A stretch of DNA of 7,730 nucleotides from CAYWJT01 sp964458655 (GTDB taxonomy: Bacteria > Acidobacteriota > Aminicenantia > Aminicenantales > Saccharicenantaceae). The stretch covers positions 1 to 7,730 of the forward strand of contig CAYWJT010000078.1 of the NCBI GenBank assembly GCA_964458655.1. Reading direction: 5' to 3'. This document shows positions 1 to 5,232 of the stretch, piece after piece. Positions within the stretch are counted from its first letter, which is position 1; every line of letters starts with the position of its first letter. Below the pieces are notes generated by a model, which worked only from the letters and a program-made list of their open reading frames with translations, searched no databases and was not told where the DNA came from. Position numbers and translations under genes: made by a program.

Positions 1-1
1 C

Positions 2-415
2 TCCATCCTGGCCGACGCCATCGAAGCCCTGGCCGCAGCCGTCGACCTCGACGGCGGGCTCGAGGCGGCCGGCGGCTTCCTGACCGCCCTGTTCAGGAAA
101 GGCCTGGATAAGGTCCAGGCACCCTCATTCGAGGTGAACAATTTCAAGTCCGCTCTCCAGGAACACCTCTTGAAGCAGGGCATGGGCCTGCCCGATTACA
201 GGGTCGTCAAGGAGTCGGGCCCGCCCCACAAGAAGAGATTCGAGGTCGAGGTCGCCTGCGCCGGCAGGCCTCTGGCCAGCGCTTCTGGCTCCTCCAAGAA
301 GAGCGCGGAACAGAAGGCGGCCGCCAAGGCTTTCCGCAGGCTGAGCGGCAAAAAGACGCTCACGCTTCCCCGGGGCAACTTCGTCATCAAGGGCAGGAAG
401 CCGACCGAGAGTTGA
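2..415 (+). CDS. rnc: Ribonuclease III, C-terminal part (5' end outside the window)
   Basis: RNase III cleaves double-stranded RNA in rRNA processing and mRNA turnover in the cytoplasm. The frame is open from base 2, so the first 137 readable residues are the C-terminal part of a gene that starts upstream. Residues 1-20 read SILADAIEALAAAVDLDGGL, the last signature helix of the catalytic domain. Asp5 and Glu8 there match the metal-binding Asp/Glu pair of the family (D114 and E117 in E. coli). Residues 46-116 form a double-stranded RNA-binding domain, with the typical start NNFKSALQEHLLKQG and the RNA-contacting helix KKSAEQKAAAKA. A basic tail of about 20 residues follows. A GTG at 134 could start a short dsRBD-only protein, but the upstream frame encodes good RNase III sequence, so that GTG is internal. 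The HNERLEFLGD-type motif must lie upstream and cannot be checked here. Confidence 0.93.
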   Translation, partial: SILADAIEALAAAVDLDGGLEAAGGFLTALFRKGLDKVQAPSFEVNNFKSALQEHLLKQGMGLPDYRVVKESGPPHKKRFEVEVACAGRPLASASGSSKKSAEQKAAAKAFRRLSGKKTLTLPRGNFVIKGRKPTES

Positions 416-427
416 AGAGGAACGGAT

Positions 428-1054
428 ATGTATTTATGCCCCAAATGCGGCAAGCGGCTGGCCAAACGGGTCTGCCCCGCCCTGGGAGCGAAGATATGTC
501 AGCTCTGCTGCGGTCGGCTCAGGGAAAAGGAAGTCCACTGCGTCCAGGACTGCCCGTATCTCAAGAGCGGTCGGGCCTACAGGCAGAAACGCGTCCTCGA
601 GACGAGCCCTAAAAGACCGCGGGTCGACCCTTCCGAAGACAAGCGCCTGGCCCGTCTGGTGTTTTTCGTGGACGCGGCCCTGGCCGGCCACGCGTCCGCT
701 CACCCCGAGTTCACGGACGGCGACGTCCTTCTCGCCATCGACTACGCTAAAGGGATCGTGGAAAAGGGACGGCCCCGGATAATCGTTCCCGGGGCGGCCG
801 CCAGGCCCGTCAACGAAGCGGGCGAACTCATCCTGCAGGCGCTGGAAGCGGCCAGGCCGGAAGAATCCGCCCTGGTGGCCGTTCCGGCCTCGGCCTTTAC
901 GGCGGCCGAGAAGACGGCCTGCCTGGACTGGATGGCCGGGAACATAAAACTCGAGGCCGGGGCCGACCTAGAAGGCAGGGCCTTCCTGGACAACCTGGTC
1001 GGCATCTTCTCCAGGATGCGGGCGGAGCAAAACACGCCCCTCGTGGCCAAGTGA
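428..1054 (+). CDS. Small cysteine-rich, probably zinc-binding protein of unknown function
   Basis: I do not recognise a named family. The 208-residue product has eight cysteines in its first 42 residues: C4, C7, C16, C24, C27, C28, C38 and C42, beginning MYLCPKCGKR and including ICQLCCGRLREKEVHC. This is enough for two zinc sites of the zinc-ribbon or treble-clef kind; metal binding is inferred. A short basic linker (about residues 46-70) leads to a cysteine-poor, mostly helical-looking domain (about 70-200) rich in Ala, Glu and Leu. No signal peptide or membrane segment is seen, so it is probably cytoplasmic. The ATG at 428 is preceded by AGAGGA at 416-421 with good spacing, and the gene follows rnc by only 12 bases, so the two are probably cotranscribed. 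The basic zinc module beside rnc would suit a nucleic-acid or ribosome-related role, but that is only context. Confidence 0.85.
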   Translation: MYLCPKCGKRLAKRVCPALGAKICQLCCGRLREKEVHCVQDCPYLKSGRAYRQKRVLETSPKRPRVDPSEDKRLARLVFFVDAALAGHASAHPEFTDGDVLLAIDYAKGIVEKGRPRIIVPGAAARPVNEAGELILQALEAARPEESALVAVPASAFTAAEKTACLDWMAGNIKLEAGADLEGRAFLDNLVGIFSRMRAEQNTPLVAK

Positions 1055-1088
1055 CCGCGCGCTTTTCGCGGACGGCCTGAAAGCGGAC
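1055..1088. other. Short convergent gap with weak hairpins
   Basis: These 34 bases separate the converging ends of the zinc-protein gene and the AI-2E transporter gene. Two alternative short stems are visible: CCGCG (1055-1059) with CGCGG (1067-1071), and CGCTTT (1060-1065) with AAAGCG (1080-1085). Neither is followed by a run of T on either strand, so neither is a convincing intrinsic terminator. They may slow converging transcripts, or termination may be Rho-dependent. Confidence 0.3.
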
Positions 1089-2102
1089 TCATTCCATAAG
1101 TGAAGCGACCGGCTCCAGGCCGGGCAGGTTGCGGCAGGCGATCTTGACCACGGCCGTCAGAGGCACCGCCACCAGCAGACCAGGAATGCCCCACAGCCAG
1201 CCCCAGAAGACGAGCGAGAAGACGACGACCAGCGGGCTGAGGCCCAGGCCGGAGCCCATTACTTTGGGCTCGATGAACTGGCCAATCAGCGTGTCCAGGC
1301 CGACCGTCACGACAAGGACCCAGAAAGCGACCCAGAAGTTCCCGAACTGAAAATAGGCGAAGCCGACGCGCAGTACCGTGGCTATAAGCGAACCTATATT
1401 CGGCACATAGTTAAGGAAAAAGGCCATCAGTCCGAAAATTGCGGCGAAATCTACCCGGAACAGCGTCAGCACGACCCAGACCATCAACCCGTTAGCCAGA
1501 CTCATGGCTGTCTTGATCACAATGTACTTGCGCACCTGGCGGTTGAGTTCGCCGAGCGCCTGACAGATCCTGTCGGTATAACCCGGTCCGGCCGCGGCTA
1601 TGGCTTTCTCAACCCCCCTTCCCCTGCCCGCGATTATGAACATGACGAACAGGAAGACCAGAAACAGCTCGCCGAAGAAGCCTAAAAAGGACCCCAGCCA
1701 GCCTGCCAGGAGGCCGGCGAGCCGCGGGACGTTAAGCGAAAGAGGAGCTCCCGGCGCGCCCCCGGCCGGCAGCACGCCGGAAAAATAGGCGGCGGCCTTA
1801 TTGGCCAGGTCCAAGGCGCGAGGGGCGTAGGCGGCCAGCGAGGCCGAGAATTGTCGGCTGCCGCTGTAGATAAGCGAACCGGTTCCGAAGAGCACAAGGG
1901 ATAAAAGACCCAGTGTGACGGCCAACGCCGGCCATTTCGGAACACCCCTTCCCGCCAGGAAATCCAGTGCCGGGTCGAGCAGGTAGGCTATGAAAACCGC
2001 CAGGACGAAGGGGAAAAGGACGGGCCTGGCGGTCTTGAGCAGGAGGACGGCCAGGACGACGATAACCGCTCCCGCCGCGAGACGCAGGAACCTGTCCCCC
2101 AT
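1089..2102 (-). CDS. AI-2E/PerM family membrane transporter
   Basis: This 337-residue polytopic inner-membrane protein belongs to the AI-2E family transporters (PerM, YdiK, TqsA relatives). Members have been linked to autoinducer-2 export or ion/proton antiport, and the substrate here cannot be told from sequence. An N-terminal pair of membrane segments (about 8-42) is followed by another (about 57-80), a soluble stretch (about 81-130), and a hydrophobic C-terminal half. The family's most conserved blocks are present: FLNYVPNIGSLIA at 229-241 and GQFIEPKVMGSGLGLSPLVV at 274-293, followed by the WGIPGLLVAVPL block at 304-315. Length is normal for the family and the frame is intact. The start ATG (complement of 2100-2102) has only a weak GGAA ahead of it. 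It lies 21 bases downstream of the DUF6599-like gene, so it is probably translated from that gene's transcript. Confidence 0.9.
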   Translation of the reverse strand: MGDRFLRLAAGAVIVVLAVLLLKTARPVLFPFVLAVFIAYLLDPALDFLAGRGVPKWPALAVTLGLLSLVLFGTGSLIYSGSRQFSASLAAYAPRALDLANKAAAYFSGVLPAGGAPGAPLSLNVPRLAGLLAGWLGSFLGFFGELFLVFLFVMFIIAGRGRGVEKAIAAAGPGYTDRICQALGELNRQVRKYIVIKTAMSLANGLMVWVVLTLFRVDFAAIFGLMAFFLNYVPNIGSLIATVLRVGFAYFQFGNFWVAFWVLVVTVGLDTLIGQFIEPKVMGSGLGLSPLVVVFSLVFWGWLWGIPGLLVAVPLTAVVKIACRNLPGLEPVASLME

Positions 2103-2123
2103 TTGTTCCGGCTCAGCGCACGC

Positions 2124-3065
2124 TCACCGGCCGGCCGGAGAAGCGGTTCTCGCGCCGATGAGCGCGGCGGCCAGCCCGGACACGATGGCTTCCGCCCTTG
2201 TTTCCAGCCCGTCAGGCACCCTGGTCACGCCGTAGATCAGGTTCTTCGCACGGCCGAAGTAGGTGTGTTGCGAGTATCTGTTCCTGACATGATATCCGAC
2301 CGCGACCTTCTCGGGAATGAGCTTGTCCTTGAGGTAGAAATCGAGCAGGGACTCGAACATCCCGCCGGCTTCCTTCTCCGAAGACGCCTCGACCAGAAAA
2401 GCCTCCAGCTCCTGGCCGTCGATCTTGTAAGTCGCGACGTAGCCGTCATGAAGGAAGGCGTGGCCCATGAAGTTCTTCTTGATGTACTTCTCGCTCTGAG
2501 ACACCAGGTCGGCCCGAGGGAAGGCCGCCAGAAGCGGCGGTAGCCTGCCCTTATCCTTGACCGCGCCTGCCACCCGGCTCGCGAAATCCATGGCTGTGGT
2601 CACCGGGTCACCCTCCAGGCCGAAGCTCAGGATCTTGACATAGTACCTGCCGACCACGAAATTGAGGGCCTCGTTCTCCGCGTAGCCCAGGTCCCCGACC
2701 TCGACCGGCTTGTTCTCCGGGTATCTTTCGGCGCTGAAGATGCCGAAGGCGTTCCGGACGCTGCCCATGTCGTAGATCTCCAGCGTCAGGTTGGCTTCGG
2801 TGCCCGGTTTCACGAACTGGGCCACGAGCAGTTCCTCGAAATCGTAACTGAGATAGCTCTCGGCCGCGCCGTCTATGTACTCGAACAACGATTCCGGGAA
2901 GAAGGAGCGGCGCTCCTCACCCTCTTTCCAGCCGTCGACAGCCGGCACGAGGCCGGCCAGGGTCTCTCCCATCCGGCGCTCCTGCCCCGGGCTCGCCGCC
3001 GCGCCCGGCAGGGCCGCCGCCAGCTGGAGGACCATGATCGTCGCCGCCGTGAACGATTTGCCCAT
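2124..3065 (-). CDS. Secreted DUF6599-like protein
   Basis: The predicted 313-residue product starts with a short basic end and a hydrophobic stretch (MGKSFTAATIMVLQLAAALP, then GAAAS), which fits a Sec signal peptide cut near residues 22-25; there is no lipobox cysteine. The mature part has the block SLFEYIDGAAESYLSYDFEE (about 59-78), which I associate with DUF6599, a family of unknown function common in Acidobacteriota-like genomes. The assignment rests on memory of that motif. The rest is a mixed soluble domain without obvious catalytic residues. I chose the ATG at 3065-3063 because GGAGG sits five bases upstream (3071-3075, minus strand) and because it begins a clean signal peptide. A longer start at 3122 would add 19 residues overlapping the predicted promoter. 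It appears to be the first gene of a two-gene operon with the AI-2E transporter. Confidence 0.8.
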   Translation of the reverse strand: MGKSFTAATIMVLQLAAALPGAAASPGQERRMGETLAGLVPAVDGWKEGEERRSFFPESLFEYIDGAAESYLSYDFEELLVAQFVKPGTEANLTLEIYDMGSVRNAFGIFSAERYPENKPVEVGDLGYAENEALNFVVGRYYVKILSFGLEGDPVTTAMDFASRVAGAVKDKGRLPPLLAAFPRADLVSQSEKYIKKNFMGHAFLHDGYVATYKIDGQELEAFLVEASSEKEAGGMFESLLDFYLKDKLIPEKVAVGYHVRNRYSQHTYFGRAKNLIYGVTRVPDGLETRAEAIVSGLAAALIGARTASPAGR

Positions 3066-3093
3066 GCCAACCTCCGCTTTGATTATCAGGCAT

Positions 3094-3122
3094 AATATAG
3101 CCCCTCCTGCCGGGGTGCGCAA
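3094..3122 (-). promoter_or_regulatory. Sigma70-like promoter for the DUF6599/AI-2E pair
   Basis: On the minus strand, TTGCGC (3117-3122) and TATATT (3094-3099) are separated by exactly 17 bases. The -10 matches five of six consensus bases and the -35 keeps TTG. Transcription would start near 3087, giving a leader of about 22 bases that contains the GGAGG ribosome site before the ATG at 3065. This geometry also supports the shorter start chosen for the DUF6599-like gene. It is a prediction from sequence only, and sigma preferences in this lineage may differ. Confidence 0.5.
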
Positions 3123-3176
3123 GGCCGACTTCGGGCTTCTTGATGAAATCCCGTCCGCGGTCCGGGGCCGGCTTTG

Positions 3177-3205
3177 TTGACAGACTCCCGGAAAACCATC
3201 ATCAT
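3177..3205 (+). promoter_or_regulatory. Sigma70-like promoter for the DUF362 cassette
   Basis: A perfect TTGACA (3177-3182) is followed after 17 bases by CATCAT (3200-3205), which matches four of six -10 consensus bases. Transcription would start around 3211-3213, only a few bases before the ATG at 3215. That ATG has no Shine-Dalgarno sequence at normal spacing, so the cassette mRNA may be nearly leaderless. The weak -10 leaves room for an activator or for another start site. Confidence 0.45.
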
Positions 3206-3214
3206 AGCATCGTC

Positions 3215-4114
3215 ATGCCTGCAAGCCGCGTCGTTGTCGTCAGGTCCGACCGGGCCTGGGGACCCGGTGGCGAGCCGGACAGGAGCGTCCTGAGAGCGCT
3301 CGTCGCGCGCGGTTTCGAACTGCTCACCGGCCGCCGGGACCCGGCCGGAGCGGTCACGGCCGCTTTCAAGCCTGAAGACAGGGTGGGCGTCAAGATAAAC
3401 ACCATAGGCGGCCGGGCCATCAGCACCCGGCCGGACCTCGCGCTCGAGTTCGCCGGCTATTTGGTTTCCGGAGGCGTCAGGCGCGAGAACATCATCATCT
3501 GGGACCGGACGAACCGTGAGCTCCGTGACGCCGGCTACCGGCTGGAAGCAGGCCAAAGGGAACTGAAGATCTTCGGAACGGACAGCGGCGGCGTCGGCTA
3601 CGACCGGGAGCTCGTCAGTCACCGCAACGTCGGCAGCATGTTCTCGTCCATCCAGAAGAACATGATCACGGCCTCGGTGAGCCTGGCCATCCTCAAGGAC
3701 CACGGCATCGCCGGCGTCACGGCGGGGATGAAGAACTATTTCGGGGCCGTGCACAACCCCAATAAGTATCACGACTCCGGCTGCGACCCGTATGTGGCCG
3801 AGGTCTTCGATTGCCCGGCCGTCAGGTCGAAGCACCGTCTGACCGTCCTCGATTGTCTTCTCGTCCAGTTCCATAAGGGCCCTGCCTACCACCCGCGCTG
3901 GGCCCAGAAGTTCGGCGGCCTCGTTTTCAGCCTCGACCCGGTGGCCGCCGACAGGGTCGGCTGGCGGATAATCGAGCGCCTGAGAGCCTCAGCAGGCCTG
4001 CCGACGCTGGCCGCCGAGAAAAGGGAGCCGGCCTATCTCGCGACCGCGGAAAAATTGGGCCTGGGGCTGGCGAGCCTTGATAGAATAGAATTGATAGAGG
4101 AATCACTGCCATGA
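3215..4114 (+). CDS. DUF362 domain protein
   Basis: The 299-residue protein consists almost entirely of one DUF362 domain, a family of unknown function often found near or fused to iron-sulfur proteins. Typical blocks are RVGVKINTIGG (56-66), IIIWDRTNREL (93-103), LKDHGIAGVTAGMKNYFGAV (160-179) running into HNPNKYH, and SLDPVAADRVGW (239-250). Conserved Asp, His and Asn in these blocks could bind a metal or substrate, which is inference. No ferredoxin motif, signal peptide or membrane segment is present, so it appears cytoplasmic. The frame also permits a TTG/ATG start at 3140/3143, giving 25 more residues with low-complexity, non-family sequence. I prefer the ATG at 3215 because the domain begins right after it and because the -35 element lies inside the longer version. 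It overlaps the radical SAM gene by ATGA (4111-4114), indicating translational coupling. Confidence 0.88.
   Translation: MPASRVVVVRSDRAWGPGGEPDRSVLRALVARGFELLTGRRDPAGAVTAAFKPEDRVGVKINTIGGRAISTRPDLALEFAGYLVSGGVRRENIIIWDRTNRELRDAGYRLEAGQRELKIFGTDSGGVGYDRELVSHRNVGSMFSSIQKNMITASVSLAILKDHGIAGVTAGMKNYFGAVHNPNKYHDSGCDPYVAEVFDCPAVRSKHRLTVLDCLLVQFHKGPAYHPRWAQKFGGLVFSLDPVAADRVGWRIIERLRASAGLPTLAAEKREPAYLATAEKLGLGLASLDRIELIEESLP
4096..4101 (+). promoter_or_regulatory. Ribosome binding site for the radical SAM gene
   Basis: AGAGGA lies nine bases before the ATG at 4111, inside the end of the DUF362 gene in a locally AT-rich patch. It supports both the ATG at 4111 and hence the reading of its first codons as a twin-arginine signal. 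Confidence 0.6.
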
Positions 4115-5232
4115 AACGCCGCGATTTCGTGCGTCGGGCGGCCGGAGCCGGTCTGGCGCTCGGCGGCGGCCTGCCGTCCTTCTGCACGCGCCTGGCCGCT
4201 TTTCCGCCCCCGCCCGGCCTGTCCCGGGTGGAGGCCCGCTATTATCGCAAGCTCGAGGACCGAGAGATCGAATGCCTGCTTTGCCCCAGGGAGTGCCGTT
4301 TGGGGGACAAGGAGCGCGGCTACTGCGGAGTCAGGGAGAACATCGGAGGGACCTATTACACCCTGGTTTACGGCAAGCCCTGCAGTCTCAACGTGGACCC
4401 GATCGAAAAGAAGCCGTTTTTCCACTTCCTCCCTGGCACTACCGCCTTTTCCCTGGCCACGGCCGGCTGCAACGTCAACTGCAAGTTCTGCCAGAACTGG
4501 GACATATCGCAGGTCAGGCCGGAACAGGTCGACAACTACGACCTCTCCCCCGAGCAGGTCGCCCTGCAGGCGGAGCGCTACGGCTGCGCGTCCATAGCTT
4601 ACACCTACAGCGAACCGGTGATATTCTTCGAGTACATGCACGACGCAGCCAGGGCCGCCCGAGGCCGCGGCCTGAGGAACGCGGTCGTAACGGGCGGTTA
4701 CATCAACCCAGCGCCCCTTTCGGACCTGATCGGCGTGGTGGACGCCATCAAGGTCGACCTCAAGGCCTTCAGCCAGGATTTTTACACCGAATACGTCCGG
4801 GGCAAGCTGCAGCCGGTCCTCGACGCCATCAAGGCCATCGGCCGTAGCCGGGTTTGGCTCGAGGTCGTTTACCTCGTCATCCCCTCGCTGAACGACAGCC
4901 CGACTGAGATAAGGAACACCGCCAGGTGGATGAAGCAGGAAGTCGGGGACCATGTGCCTCTCCATTTCTCCCGCTTCCATCCGATGTACCTGATGAAGAA
5001 CCTGCCGCCGACGCCGGTCGCGACCCTGGAGGCCGCCAGAGAAACGGCCCTGGACGAGGGCCTGAAGTTCGTTTACGTGGGCAACGTGCCCGGCCATCAA
5101 GGAGAGAACACCTACTGCCCCGGTTGCGGCCGGGTCGTCATCCGCAGGGTGGGCTACGCGGTCGAGAAAGTCGAACTCAAGAAGGGCAGGTGCGGCGCCT
5201 GCGGCACGGTCATCCCCGGCGTCTGGGAATGA
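4111..5232 (+). CDS. AmrS-like radical SAM enzyme with a twin-arginine signal
   Basis: The 373-residue protein matches the radical SAM enzyme of the AmmeMemoRadiSam system (related to pyruvate-formate-lyase activases). Its reaction is not known. The radical SAM cluster motif is C120-x3-C124-x2-C127 in ATAGCNVNCKFCQNW. N-terminal cysteines C55, C58, C62 and C72 (ECLLCPRECRL and GYCGVR) are typical of this subgroup, as is the C-terminal zinc-ribbon-like set C336, C339, C361 and C364. Unusually, it begins MKRRDFVRRAAGAGLALGGG: an RRxF motif followed by a weakly hydrophobic stretch, like a Tat signal that would export the folded, cluster-bearing protein. The RBS at 4096-4101 supports this start. 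The gene overlaps its neighbours by ATGA on both sides, so all three proteins are probably made together. AMMECR1 and MEMO partners are absent from the window. Family assignment is strong; export is a prediction. Confidence 0.9.
   Translation: MKRRDFVRRAAGAGLALGGGLPSFCTRLAAFPPPPGLSRVEARYYRKLEDREIECLLCPRECRLGDKERGYCGVRENIGGTYYTLVYGKPCSLNVDPIEKKPFFHFLPGTTAFSLATAGCNVNCKFCQNWDISQVRPEQVDNYDLSPEQVALQAERYGCASIAYTYSEPVIFFEYMHDAARAARGRGLRNAVVTGGYINPAPLSDLIGVVDAIKVDLKAFSQDFYTEYVRGKLQPVLDAIKAIGRSRVWLEVVYLVIPSLNDSPTEIRNTARWMKQEVGDHVPLHFSRFHPMYLMKNLPPTPVATLEAARETALDEGLKFVYVGNVPGHQGENTYCPGCGRVVIRRVGYAVEKVELKKGRCGACGTVIPGVWE

Noticed and set aside
134..415. Independent small dsRBD protein starting at GTG 134
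   Set aside because: The same frame is open upstream to base 2 and encodes the end of an RNase III catalytic domain, so this GTG is internal to rnc.
2103..2543. 146-residue plus-strand open frame
   Set aside because: It lies antisense to the DUF6599-like gene, which has a signal peptide, a ribosome site and family motifs; the plus-strand product shows none.
3086..3892. 268-residue open frame on the minus strand
   Set aside because: It is antisense to the DUF362 gene and overlaps the predicted promoters; its composition is that of a shadow frame.
4033..5100. 355-residue open frame on the minus strand
   Set aside because: It is antisense to the radical SAM gene, whose motifs are unmistakable; the reverse product has no recognisable family features.
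4926..5228. Longer N-terminus for the membrane synthase-like protein
   Set aside because: The 101 extra residues are Arg/Pro/Gly-rich out-of-frame translation of the radical SAM gene; the ATG at 5229 starts a clean membrane protein.
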